64,000 nucleotides of DNA from Constantimarinum furrinae (GTDB lineage Bacteria; Bacteroidota; Bacteroidia; Flavobacteriales; Flavobacteriaceae). The notes beneath the pieces were generated by a model. The model was not told the origin of the DNA. It made no database searches and was given only the letters and a program-made list of their open reading frames with translations. The first letter of the stretch is position 1; each line of letters starts with the position of its first letter. This document shows, piece after piece, positions 17,876 through 26,623 of this stretch. A program made the translations under genes and the position numbers. Where the stretch lies: NCBI RefSeq assembly GCF_014295415.1, contig NZ_CP052909.1, positions 2,604,001 to 2,668,000 on the forward strand, given 5' to 3'.

Positions 17876-20260
17876 CTATGAGCGAAAGATACGCTTATAC
17901 CAGGGTTGTTGTTCCTCGCTATAGGTATATCCGTATTTATTTCCGTAGCCAAAATTATTCATATTCACATTGTTCAGTACAATAGCTACATCTGATAAAC
18001 GCCCGTCTTCAATGGCATCCTTCGGAAATTCCAACAATCGTCTGTCTGTATAACCGGCTCGTACCACATAAAGAAGCTTGTCTGCAAATTTATTGATCAA
18101 AATGGTATCGGTCACCAACATCGAAGGTGCCGTATCTACGATCACAAAATCGAAGTTCTCATTTAACTCATCGAAGAATTCCTTTGTTCTGTCCTGCAAT
18201 AATAATTCGGCCGGATTTGGAGGAATAACTCCCGAGAGTATAATACTTAGATTCTTATTGTAATTACTTGGCGTTGCCAAAGAAGTAGCACTTAGTGATT
18301 CATCGATAATAAACTCCGTAAGCCCTTGTTGCGATTTTGACTGATCGGGTAAATATCTATGCAATTGTGGGTTTCTGATGTCACCCCCAACCAGCACAAC
18401 CTTTTTTCCCGTGAGTGCCAGGGTTAGTGCCAGATTAAAAGCCACAAAGGTCTTTCCCTCTCCCTTGATCGTGGAAGTAACAAAAATTACATTAGATTTT
18501 CTAATACTATCTCCCTTGTTTATAGTGAGATACTGCAAATTGGTCCGTAAAATTCGAAATGCCTCGGCCAATATACTTCTATCATTATGTTGAATAAGCT
18601 CTTCGTCGCCTCTTTTCAGTTTTGGGATCTCCCCAAGAATAGGTGTGCTACCTAATACCCGCTCTACATCCAGTCTGTTACTAACCTTCGAATTCAGTAA
18701 ATAAGACAGATAAATGAGTAAAAATGGAACTAAAAGTCCCGCGATCAAAGCCCCGAGATAAATAAGCATCTTATTTGGCGAGACTGGTGTCTTCCCACTG
18801 TATGCGTTGTCTACGATCTTAGCCTTTGGTGCTGTAACCGCTAGTGAAATTGACGCTTCTTCCCTCTGCTGAAGTAGAAAAAGATATAGTTGTTCTTTAA
18901 TGCTTTGCTGTCTTTCTATGCCACGGTAAAGTTTTTCTTGAGTTGGAACTTTAGATATTTTCGAGTTGAGCACCGATTCCTGATAATTTAGATCGCGCAT
19001 GGAAATTTTAAGGGAATTACTTATATTCTGAAGGCTGCTTCGAACCCCCGAACGCATCTGCTCTATCTGGTTGTTTAAATTTACAACTACCGGGTTCTTC
19101 ATAGTTGAGTTTTTCAACAATCGATTGCGTTCTAGCACTAGCTGATTGTAACTCGACACAGTATTCGCAATTTCTTCACTTTCTATCCCAATATTGGCAG
19201 GTAACAGATCATCTTCGGAAGCATTTTCCATATAATTAATCATAGAATTTGCCAATTCCAATTGTGTTCCGATATCCAACTGACGCTTATTGAATTCGCT
19301 TGAATTCTCGAGGATAAGCTGGGCTTCTGCCTCTATGTTGGTGAGTCTGTTTTTAGATTTGAACTGCTCCTTATTTCGCTCTACCGAATCAAGCTCTTCA
19401 GTTATGATCTCTAGTCTCGAATCAATGAAATTTGAGGTTTTCTGAGCTACCTGATTTCTGTCGTTAATAGCATCCTTATTATACTGAAATATCAATTCGT
19501 TTATAAAATCTTCGGCCTTTTCACGAACCGGAGACTGCATGGTAAGTGTAACCACGTTGCTATTTCGTATCTCGTTGGCAACGTTAATTCGATTCTGGTA
19601 GCTTATTGCCACAGCCTCTAACGGTCTGTATGAAACAGAAATGGTCTTTCCCTTATAGCTATTGAATTTTTCAAGATTCTCAAGTTCGGGAACCACTGTG
19701 ATAACACCAAAAGGCAACTCTACGGGATTTCCGAAACTATAAGTTCCTTTTATGGCATCGTTCTCGTTTGTGATCTCATATTCGGTTTCAGAAATAAGTT
19801 CAAAGAATAATTTTGGCACCGCCCTGTTCTCATCATTGTCTTTGAACGAAAGAAATTGTACTGTAAATGGTCTGTAATCATAAATATCAGACGTCTTTAT
19901 CGTACCTATGGATTCGTAGGTGATGTTAAAATTCAACTCTCGGATTACTTCAGTAACAATGCGTTTCGATTTAAAAATAGCCAGTTCGTTTTCAATATTA
20001 CTATTGTTGAATTTTGAAAAGAATCCGCCATAATCCGAAAAGGCGGCCAATTCTGCCGGACCTCCACCGCTTTTCTCATCTTTAACGATAACTGTGGCTT
20101 TACTCAGATATAGCGGTGTTGAATACCGAAGATAAATAAAGGCAGCAACTATTGCGATCGTCACTCCCAAGGCAAACAAATACCAATATCGGGTATATTG
20201 TTCAAGGAGTTCCCGAAGCGTTTTTTCTTTATTTTCTGAAAGATTTGGGCTTTCGATCAT
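17876..20260 (-). CDS. wzc: Wzc-like polysaccharide co-polymerase with BY-kinase domain
   Basis: 794 residues. Wzz/chain-length domain with membrane segments at about 32-50 and 507-528 and a long coiled-coil periplasmic region between. The cytoplasmic tyrosine kinase follows: Walker A STIKGEGKTFVAFN (about 600), Walker A' VVLVGGDIRNPQ (the first Asp of the usual DxD is Gly) and Walker B FVIVDTAPS. The C-terminal tail is tyrosine-rich (NNFGYGNKYGYTYSEE...WY), the autophosphorylation cluster. It controls chain length and export with the adjacent Wza. No Wzb-type phosphatase gene is visible in the window. It starts 10 bases after the wza stop. Confidence 0.92.
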   Translation of the reverse strand: MIESPNLSENKEKTLRELLEQYTRYWYLFALGVTIAIVAAFIYLRYSTPLYLSKATVIVKDEKSGGGPAELAAFSDYGGFFSKFNNSNIENELAIFKSKRIVTEVIRELNFNITYESIGTIKTSDIYDYRPFTVQFLSFKDNDENRAVPKLFFELISETEYEITNENDAIKGTYSFGNPVELPFGVITVVPELENLEKFNSYKGKTISVSYRPLEAVAISYQNRINVANEIRNSNVVTLTMQSPVREKAEDFINELIFQYNKDAINDRNQVAQKTSNFIDSRLEIITEELDSVERNKEQFKSKNRLTNIEAEAQLILENSSEFNKRQLDIGTQLELANSMINYMENASEDDLLPANIGIESEEIANTVSSYNQLVLERNRLLKNSTMKNPVVVNLNNQIEQMRSGVRSSLQNISNSLKISMRDLNYQESVLNSKISKVPTQEKLYRGIERQQSIKEQLYLFLLQQREEASISLAVTAPKAKIVDNAYSGKTPVSPNKMLIYLGALIAGLLVPFLLIYLSYLLNSKVSNRLDVERVLGSTPILGEIPKLKRGDEELIQHNDRSILAEAFRILRTNLQYLTINKGDSIRKSNVIFVTSTIKGEGKTFVAFNLALTLALTGKKVVLVGGDIRNPQLHRYLPDQSKSQQGLTEFIIDESLSATSLATPSNYNKNLSIILSGVIPPNPAELLLQDRTKEFFDELNENFDFVIVDTAPSMLVTDTILINKFADKLLYVVRAGYTDRRLLEFPKDAIEDGRLSDVAIVLNNVNMNNFGYGNKYGYTYSEEQQPWYKRIFRS

Positions 20261-20270
20261 GTTTTTCTGT

Positions 20271-21026
20271 TTAACGTGAGAGCAAAATTACGGTGCTTAA
20301 TACCACAGTTACCAGCGATAATAATGCCGGAATATCGGGTAAAAAACCTGACTTTTTAACTCCTTTTAATGACGGTTCGACATACACGACATCATTCTGT
20401 TTTAGAAAATAAAACGCACTCGAATAAAAATCTGTCTGTGTAATATCAACATTTTTAACGATGCGTTTCCCATCATCTTCTCGTATAATTACGATCCTGT
20501 TCCTGTTACCATCTTTGGTAAGGTCTCCTGCCAGTCCAATAGCTTCCGGCAAGGTGACACGCTCGTCTTTTATAGTAAAAACCCCGGGGGTCATTACTTC
20601 TCCTAAGACTGTAATTTTAAAATTCATGATGCGCACATCAACAACCACATCTTTTACATATTCCTGCAATTGAGCTTTAAGTTGAGACTCTATCATCTTT
20701 CGTGTCTTGCCGCTCACAGGCACACTTCCCAGAACTGGAAAATTTATAGTTCCGTCTGCGTTTACCAGATATCCTTTGAGACCTGGATTATTTGTATTTG
20801 CATTTACCTCTGTCTCGGTAACCCGAATAAACGGCGCGACAAGTTCCTTATCTAAAGATGAAACCGAAATATAGAGTATATCATTCGGTTCTATTACGGG
20901 TTCGAATGCCTTGTTAATATCCTTATTATTCAAACTATCGGAATCCTGAAAATAGATGATCTGTTTTTTTGTTGCACAAGACAGCAAGAGCGCAGAAACA
21001 CCAAGGAGGACTATAAATCTTTTCAT
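20271..21026 (-). CDS. wza: Wza-like polysaccharide export lipoprotein
   Basis: 251 residues from ATG 21026; upstream in-frame codons precede the signal peptide and are probably not translated. Lipobox LLLSC gives lipidated C17. A poly-export domain (PNDILYISVSSLD...) is followed by an SLBB domain (ITVLGEVMTPGVFTIKDERVTLPEAIGLAGDL) and a C-terminal hydrophobic helix (ALLSLVTVVLSTVILL), which in Wza crosses the outer membrane. The protein is shorter than E. coli Wza (fewer SLBB repeats), usual for Bacteroidota. It lies directly upstream of wzc. Confidence 0.92.
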   Translation of the reverse strand: MKRFIVLLGVSALLLSCATKKQIIYFQDSDSLNNKDINKAFEPVIEPNDILYISVSSLDKELVAPFIRVTETEVNANTNNPGLKGYLVNADGTINFPVLGSVPVSGKTRKMIESQLKAQLQEYVKDVVVDVRIMNFKITVLGEVMTPGVFTIKDERVTLPEAIGLAGDLTKDGNRNRIVIIREDDGKRIVKNVDITQTDFYSSAFYFLKQNDVVYVEPSLKGVKKSGFLPDIPALLSLVTVVLSTVILLSR

Positions 21027-21043
21027 ACAATGGATTGTTGTTG

Positions 21044-21051
21044 CAAATATA
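21044..21051 (-). promoter_or_regulatory. Candidate -7 box for wza-wzc-wzi (TATATTTG)
   Basis: CAAATATA on + reads TATATTTG on the minus strand, 18 bases before the wza ATG; a TTG (21075-21077, minus strand) lies 23 bases further up. The flanking string GCAAATATAAT is repeated before the pglF-like gene (23085-). Confidence 0.45.
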
Positions 21052-21101
21052 ATAGTAATTAAACGAGCTGGGTTCAATACATCAAATTTTATGGATTACC
21101 C

Positions 21102-23066
21102 TTAGGTTGTGCTTTTAGATTCGGTTGATTTAGGTTGATCTAATACTTCAAATTCAGAATTTTCAGAAATATATTCAGGTACGAGATCCTTCAACAGTTC
21201 CACAACTTTTCGTGCTCTGCCCCGGGTTGCCGTTTCTATCAATACCTTTACTTTCTCTCGTATTTCGGAAAAATTCCCCACGGGCACCTTAGAAATCATG
21301 ATCTTAGGGTGATGGGTGGGCAAGGAAGTGGACATATCGTTAAGCAACTCTTCATATAACTTTTCACCGGGTCGCAAACCGGATATTTTTATATCCACAT
21401 CCTCATAAGGTTCTAATCCTGAAAGACGAATCATTCGTTCGGCAAGATCAAGAATTCTAACCGGTTCGCCCATATCGAAAACATAGATCTCACCACCATT
21501 CCCCATGGTTCCTGCCTGTAAGACCAATTGGCAGGCCTCCGGAATTGTCATAAAATACCTTATTATGTCTTTATGAGTAACCGTTACCGGGCCACCCTGT
21601 GCAATTTGTTTTCTGAAATGCGGAATCACACTTCCACTGGATCCCAGTACGTTTCCGAACCGGGTCGTGATAAATTTTGTAGGAATATCCTCTTCGTACT
21701 GAAGCGATTGCACGTACATTTCAGCGACTCGCTTAGAAGCTCCCATGACATTAGTTGGATTTACGGCTTTGTCTGTGGAAACCATTACAAACTTCTGAAT
21801 ATCATTACTCACCGCCAGAATCGACAGATTTACCGTTCCAAGAATATTAACATAAATTGCTTCATGCGGATTCCTTTCAATCAACGGAACATGCTTATAT
21901 GCCGCAGCATGGTAAATAACATCGAATTTATACTTATGAAATAATAACCCCAATCGGTACATATTACTGATATCAGCAAGTTCAGTAATAAAGTTAAGGC
22001 TCGGGTAATTGAGTTGTAAATACAACTCCAGTTCGTGAAGTACAGACTCTGCCTGATCGAGAATAACCACTTGTTTTGGGTTAAATTCGGCGATCTGACG
22101 AACGATCTCACTACCAATGGAACCTGCACCACCCGTGACTAAGATTGTCTTGCTTTCAAGATCGTTCTTAATAAGCTCGTTATCGATCGTTATGGGGTCC
22201 CGTTGTAAAAGATCTTCAATTTCAAGGGGTTTTATCTGTTGTCTTATATCTTCTTTTTTGTTCCATTTTTCTACAATGGGCACATTAAAGATCTCAATGC
22301 TGTTTGCGATACAATCTTCGACAAGTTGATTTTTTCTTTTACCGGAAATTGATTCTCCAATAAGTAACACCCCATCAATCTCCAGTTTATTAATAGTTTC
22401 AGAAAAACTATTTTTTATTGGAATAACGGGCTTTCCGAGAATTTTATAGCGCTTAGAATCGAGATTCTCTGTCAAAAATCCAATAAGCTGAAACGGTAGA
22501 TTCGATTCGGTAGTAAGTGCTTTTCCTACCGAAATGGTGTGGTCGTCTACTCCTACGATCACTACTTTTTTCTTGATTTCATCTGCAGCCGAATTCCGAA
22601 GAAACTGATAGCTCTCCTTTACTGCAATACGAAACAATAACATTATGGTAAAGGACAACAGTATATATAATAGTATAGAGGTGGTTAAAAATATCTTCTG
22701 CCCTTCAAACACAGCATACACCGAATTTAATACCAAAAGGGTGATTAGCGTAAAAAATGCTGATAGTGCAAGTTTTAATATATCGGTAAAAGTAGAATGC
22801 CGGATAATTCCGGAATAGGTCTTAAAAACAAAGAAGAAGGTAACATTCACTGCCAGTATTGCCACACCTTGTTCGATAAGTGTCAATGCGGTAAGAAATT
22901 TAATTGGCGTCCCCAAAAGGATGAGGTATACCAGAACGATAGATACCACCACTAAGAAAGTATCGATCAAAAGTACGATCCATCTTGGAAGATATCGCTG
23001 GTCTAACATTTTGAGGCTGTTATCACCTTTGTACAATGTGGACAATATTTTTTTGGCGATCGACAC
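21102..23066 (-). CDS. UDP-sugar 4,6-dehydratase, membrane-anchored (PglF/CapD/WbpM type)
   Basis: 654 residues. Four hydrophobic segments in the first ~160 residues, a CoA-binding-like domain (about 155-290), then the SDR dehydratase: TGGAGSIGSEIVRQ (NAD loop), AAYKHVPLIE, STDKAVNPTNVMGASKR (Met replaces the usual Tyr before the Lys, as in PglF/FlaA1) and TRFGNVLGSSGSV. This class turns UDP-GlcNAc into UDP-4-keto-6-deoxy-GlcNAc. The next three genes match PglE, PglD and PglC in the same order, so it most likely starts di-N-acetylbacillosamine synthesis. An inverting UDP-QuiNAc or UDP-FucNAc role cannot be excluded. Confidence 0.9.
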   Translation of the reverse strand: MSIAKKILSTLYKGDNSLKMLDQRYLPRWIVLLIDTFLVVVSIVLVYLILLGTPIKFLTALTLIEQGVAILAVNVTFFFVFKTYSGIIRHSTFTDILKLALSAFFTLITLLVLNSVYAVFEGQKIFLTTSILLYILLSFTIMLLFRIAVKESYQFLRNSAADEIKKKVVIVGVDDHTISVGKALTTESNLPFQLIGFLTENLDSKRYKILGKPVIPIKNSFSETINKLEIDGVLLIGESISGKRKNQLVEDCIANSIEIFNVPIVEKWNKKEDIRQQIKPLEIEDLLQRDPITIDNELIKNDLESKTILVTGGAGSIGSEIVRQIAEFNPKQVVILDQAESVLHELELYLQLNYPSLNFITELADISNMYRLGLLFHKYKFDVIYHAAAYKHVPLIERNPHEAIYVNILGTVNLSILAVSNDIQKFVMVSTDKAVNPTNVMGASKRVAEMYVQSLQYEEDIPTKFITTRFGNVLGSSGSVIPHFRKQIAQGGPVTVTHKDIIRYFMTIPEACQLVLQAGTMGNGGEIYVFDMGEPVRILDLAERMIRLSGLEPYEDVDIKISGLRPGEKLYEELLNDMSTSLPTHHPKIMISKVPVGNFSEIREKVKVLIETATRGRARKVVELLKDLVPEYISENSEFEVLDQPKSTESKSTT

Positions 23067-23085
23067 TAAGCGTTTAATTTAGAGG

Positions 23086-23093
23086 CAAATATA
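23086..23093 (-). promoter_or_regulatory. Candidate -7 box for the pglF-like gene (TATATTTG)
   Basis: TATATTTG on the minus strand, 20 bases before the ATG at 23066, in the 35-base gap between the pglE- and pglF-like genes. It has the same GCAAATATAAT context as the wza promoter candidate; no clear -33 TTG. Confidence 0.35.
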
Positions 23094-23101
23094 ATTATTA
23101 T

Positions 23102-24232
23102 CTAAACGAATTGAGTTAAGACTGTCATAATCCTTTTCTTCTCTTCAGTAGTTAAGTTAGATCCTGATGGCAGGCAAATTCCTTTTTTGAAAAGTCCTTC
23201 GGAAACAGAATTTCCGTAGTAGGGGGCATCTTTGAAAACGGGTTGTAAGTGCATAGGTTTCCATAGCGGTCTGGATTCTATATTATCATTTTCAAGGGCA
23301 AATCTTATTTCTTCTGAAGTAAATCGACTTTTTTCAGGATCCACAACAATACAACTCAACCAGTGATTAGATCGAAGCTGATCTGAAGGTTCAGTAAAAA
23401 CCGTGATTCCTTCGGAAGTACTAAACAAATCTTTGTAAAATAGATTCATCTGCCTTCTAAGTTCAATATGCTTGTCCAGAACTTCCATTTGTCCGCAACC
23501 AATCCCGGCACAAATATTACTAAGACGGTAATTGTACCCAATATGTGAGTGCTGATAATGCGGTGCATTGTCTCGTGCCTGAGTCGCTAAAAAAATAGCC
23601 TTTTCCTTTACTGCCTTGTCCTTGGAGACCAATGCGCCTCCTCCGGACGTAGTGATGATCTTGTTTCCGTTAAACGACAATATAGATATCGTACCAAATG
23701 TACCGCATTTCTTGTCCTTATAGGTACTTCCTAAGGCTTCGGCACTGTCTTCAATGATCGGAATATCATATTTTTCAGCAATGGCATTAATTTCGTCTAC
23801 CTTATAAGGCATTCCATATAAATGCACTGCAATAATTGCTTTTGGCTTTTTACCTTTTGATATTCTATCCTTGATGGCATTTTCAAGATATAACGGACAC
23901 ATATTCCAGGTCTCTGGTTCGCTGTCAACAAATATCGGCGTGGCACCCTGATAGACTATAGGATTCGCCGATGCCGAAAAAGTCATACTCTGACAAATCA
24001 CCTCATCACCTCTTTCCACTCCAAGCAATATCAAAGCCAGATGCAGGGCCGCAGTGCCCGAGCTGAGTGCTGCAACTTTAGAATCCTTCCCCAGATAAGA
24101 CTCAATAGCCTCTTCAAAGGAGGTAACATTTGGCCCCAATGGGGCAATCCAATTGGTTTTAAAAGCAGAATTGATATAATCTTGCTCGGTGCCTCCCATA
24201 TGAGGCGATGACAAATAGATCTTGCTATTCAT
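23102..24232 (-). CDS. PLP-dependent UDP-4-keto sugar aminotransferase (PglE type)
   Basis: 376 residues, DegT/DnrJ/EryC1 fold. Family marks: LSSGTAALHLALILLGV, GDEVICQSMTFSASANPIVYQGA, IIEDSAEALGSTYKDKKCGTFG and the PLP-lysine segment SFNGNKIITTSGGGALVS, which is very close to Campylobacter PglE. It would convert UDP-4-keto-6-deoxy-GlcNAc to the 4-amino sugar. The 3' neighbour PglD-like gene overlaps its start by 8 bases, so the two are translationally linked. Confidence 0.9.
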   Translation of the reverse strand: MNSKIYLSSPHMGGTEQDYINSAFKTNWIAPLGPNVTSFEEAIESYLGKDSKVAALSSGTAALHLALILLGVERGDEVICQSMTFSASANPIVYQGATPIFVDSEPETWNMCPLYLENAIKDRISKGKKPKAIIAVHLYGMPYKVDEINAIAEKYDIPIIEDSAEALGSTYKDKKCGTFGTISILSFNGNKIITTSGGGALVSKDKAVKEKAIFLATQARDNAPHYQHSHIGYNYRLSNICAGIGCGQMEVLDKHIELRRQMNLFYKDLFSTSEGITVFTEPSDQLRSNHWLSCIVVDPEKSRFTSEEIRFALENDNIESRPLWKPMHLQPVFKDAPYYGNSVSEGLFKKGICLPSGSNLTTEEKKRIMTVLTQFV

Positions 24233-24842
24233 TTTTCGAATTGTCTCTTATTTTCTTAGCAGGATTCCCATAAACCACGGCATAATCCGGAATATCCTTA
24301 GTCACCACAGCTCCCGCACCAATAGTGACCCACTTCCCTACTTTCACTTCAGGAAGTATTACACTGCCCGCTCCTACAAGTGTTCCTTCACCAATGGTTA
24401 CTCCGCCAGCCACTGCAGCCTGAATAGCGATATGCACATAATCTCCAATCTTGACATTATGAGAAACCGTTGCATTATTGTTTATTATACAGTGGTTTCC
24501 AATACACACATCGGCATCAAGTACCGCATTGGGATGCACTAAAGTCCCACACCCAATGGATACGGAAGGAAACACAGCCGCAGATTTATGGATAAAGCTG
24601 GGATATTCGCCATTAAGCTTTTCTGCCAGTTTTTTTCTAATGGAATTGGTTCCAATAGTGATGCAAAGAGGAACATTGGTTAAGTCGGCGTCATTGTATT
24701 TTTCAACAGCAACATTGAGTACTGAGGTTAGTTTAGGTGCATCATCATATACGATAGATGGAGCATATTCTCCAAGACTTTCGATTAAAGCGGTAGCTGC
24801 AAAACTATGCCCTCCGGCTCCGTAAAGTATGATAGGTTTCAT
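24225..24842 (-). CDS. UDP-4-amino sugar N-acetyltransferase (PglD type)
   Basis: 205 residues. N-terminal Rossmann-like sugar-binding part (IILYGAGGHSFAA) and a C-terminal left-handed beta helix with hexapeptide repeats (about 85-190). The His of TVSHNVKIGDYVHI is placed like the catalytic base of PglD. It would use acetyl-CoA to finish UDP-di-N-acetylbacillosamine. It sits between PglC- and PglE-like genes with TAATG overlap to the former, strongly supporting the pathway call. Confidence 0.88.
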   Translation of the reverse strand: MKPIILYGAGGHSFAATALIESLGEYAPSIVYDDAPKLTSVLNVAVEKYNDADLTNVPLCITIGTNSIRKKLAEKLNGEYPSFIHKSAAVFPSVSIGCGTLVHPNAVLDADVCIGNHCIINNNATVSHNVKIGDYVHIAIQAAVAGGVTIGEGTLVGAGSVILPEVKVGKWVTIGAGAVVTKDIPDYAVVYGNPAKKIRDNSKNE

Positions 24843-25450
24843 TATTCTTTTGTTCCTTTAAAACGGTTCATGGTCCCCGCAGAATTTCCGGAAATATCAC
24901 TTCTGGAAAAAACTTTGGATACTGTCTTAAACAAAATCTGTAAATCCAGTACAAAGCTAATTTTTTTCACGTAGAACACATCCAATTCAAACTTTTTTTC
25001 CCAACTCACAGCGTTTCTACCATTTACCTGTGCATAACCTGTAATCCCGGGTCTTAGCTGGTGTCGTTGTCGCTGAAAGTCGTTGTATAAAGGCAGGTAT
25101 TCCGGAAGTAAAGGTCTGGGGCCAACTATACTCATATCACCTTTAATTACGTTGAGTAACTGTGGGATCTCATCCAGGGAAGTAGATCGTATAAATTTTC
25201 CGAAACCATTTAAACGTTGATCGTCCGGTAACAAATTGCCATTCGCGTCTGTGGTATCGGTCATTGTTTTAAATTTTATGATCTTAAAGATTCGCTCATT
25301 CTTTCCGGGTCGATGTTGAATAAAAAAAGGGTTTTTCCCCGAGGCGATAAAAATTGTCACGGCAATCACTAAAAATAGCGGAAACAGAACCAAAAAGATG
25401 GTCAGCGATACCAGAAAATCCAAGGTAGGTTTTACGACGTTTTTATACAC
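24842..25450 (-). CDS. Initiating phosphoglycosyltransferase (PglC type)
   Basis: 202 residues, the small monotopic bacterial sugar transferase. It has an N-terminal re-entrant hydrophobic segment (FLVSLTIFLVLFPLFLVI), the KFKTMTD motif, the catalytic Asp-Glu in SLDEIPQLLNV, and GDMSIVGPRPLLPEY. It transfers a sugar phosphate, by context di-N-acetylbacillosamine-P, to undecaprenyl phosphate at the inner face of the inner membrane, starting the repeat unit. The size matches PglC rather than the larger WbaP or WcaJ type. Confidence 0.92.
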   Translation of the reverse strand: MYKNVVKPTLDFLVSLTIFLVLFPLFLVIAVTIFIASGKNPFFIQHRPGKNERIFKIIKFKTMTDTTDANGNLLPDDQRLNGFGKFIRSTSLDEIPQLLNVIKGDMSIVGPRPLLPEYLPLYNDFQRQRHQLRPGITGYAQVNGRNAVSWEKKFELDVFYVKKISFVLDLQILFKTVSKVFSRSDISGNSAGTMNRFKGTKE

Positions 25451-25462
25451 AGCGCAAAGGTA

Positions 25463-26623
25463 CTAAATACCGGATAGTTGTTTATCGTATTCCGCATGCA
25501 ATGCTTCCCAAACTGCATGGCGTTCATAGCGGCCTAAAATATGTGGGCGGGCATGGTCTTTCATATGTGTAAATAATGTTTTGTCATGAAGCAGTTTTTC
25601 CATAGCCTTTTTTAACTCATTTGAATTTTTCACCTCAACGATCAAACCATTGGTTAGGTGCTCGATGATCTCATTGCATCCGTTAATGTTACTTACGACC
25701 GCTGGCAATTCCATCGCTCCTGCCTGCAGCACTACATTGGGGAAGCCTTCCCTGTAGCTAGGAAATACCAGAGCATTACTCAGCGCATAAAAAGGTCTCA
25801 CCTCTTCACGATAACCGGTGGTGAGAATCTTTGGATGCTTGTTGAGGATTTTTTTTGTGGACTCTGAAATCGGATCCAGATCGTCTTCAAAGGGACCTAC
25901 AAGTAGCAGCGTGGTGTTTGTATATTTCTTTTGAAGCAAACTGAATGCCTCAATCATTTCATGAACTCCTTTATCTTTCACAATCCTGCCTACAAAGACA
26001 AAGACAAAATCTGAATCCGGAATTCCCAGAAGTGCTTTCTCTTGCGCTATTTGTTCTTCAGAAAAATGTGCTTTACTAAAAAATTGGGTATCTATTCCAT
26101 TACTACTGCCATCACCGATCACTTTGAGCTTGTTTGAAGATGTAAAGCCTTGTTCAATAATTATATTCTTTAATCCCTTAGAATTAGGATACACATGGGT
26201 GGCAAATCTGTAGGTAAGCCGTTCTACGAAGTTTAACAGAAGACGTTTAAACCCCTTGGCCTCGAGCAGCGGCAGTCCGGCAACCGTATGTAATCTTATG
26301 GGAACACCGGCAAAGTAGGCGGCCATCATTCCTACAATCCCTGCTTTAGGAGTGTGGGTATGAACGATCTCTGGTTTATTTCTTTTTAAATATCGAAAGA
26401 GGGTAAATACCGCTCTCAGATCCTTAAAGGGTGTTATCTCCCGTGTTAGGTCAACATAAAATGTATTTACTCCTTCCCGCTCACCATAGCGTCTAAGGCG
26501 TTCTTCTTCTGAAGAAACAGCGGTTATATCAAAAAACCGATTCATATATCCCAATTGCCCTTCCAGTAATTTCTCTAGAGACAGCGGGACGGTTGTGATG
26601 CGTATTAATTTTGGTTTTGACAT
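25463..26623 (-). CDS. GT4 glycosyltransferase (CapM-like)
   Basis: 386 residues, GT-B fold. The N-terminal acceptor domain includes HTHTPKAGIVGMMAAYFAG; the donor domain has FVFVGRIVKDKGVHEMIEAF and the EX7E-type site in PSYREGFPNVVLQAGAMELP. It probably adds the second or a later sugar to the Und-PP-linked repeat. Its start overlaps the upstream glycosyltransferase gene by 19 bases, so they are cotranscribed. Specificity cannot be read from sequence. Confidence 0.88.
   Translation of the reverse strand: MSKPKLIRITTVPLSLEKLLEGQLGYMNRFFDITAVSSEEERLRRYGEREGVNTFYVDLTREITPFKDLRAVFTLFRYLKRNKPEIVHTHTPKAGIVGMMAAYFAGVPIRLHTVAGLPLLEAKGFKRLLLNFVERLTYRFATHVYPNSKGLKNIIIEQGFTSSNKLKVIGDGSSNGIDTQFFSKAHFSEEQIAQEKALLGIPDSDFVFVFVGRIVKDKGVHEMIEAFSLLQKKYTNTTLLLVGPFEDDLDPISESTKKILNKHPKILTTGYREEVRPFYALSNALVFPSYREGFPNVVLQAGAMELPAVVSNINGCNEIIEHLTNGLIVEVKNSNELKKAMEKLLHDKTLFTHMKDHARPHILGRYERHAVWEALHAEYDKQLSGI

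Noticed and set aside
21528-21944. Plus-strand 138-codon open frame inside the pglF-like gene
   Set aside because: It is the antisense shadow of a well-conserved gene, with no family resemblance and no promoter.
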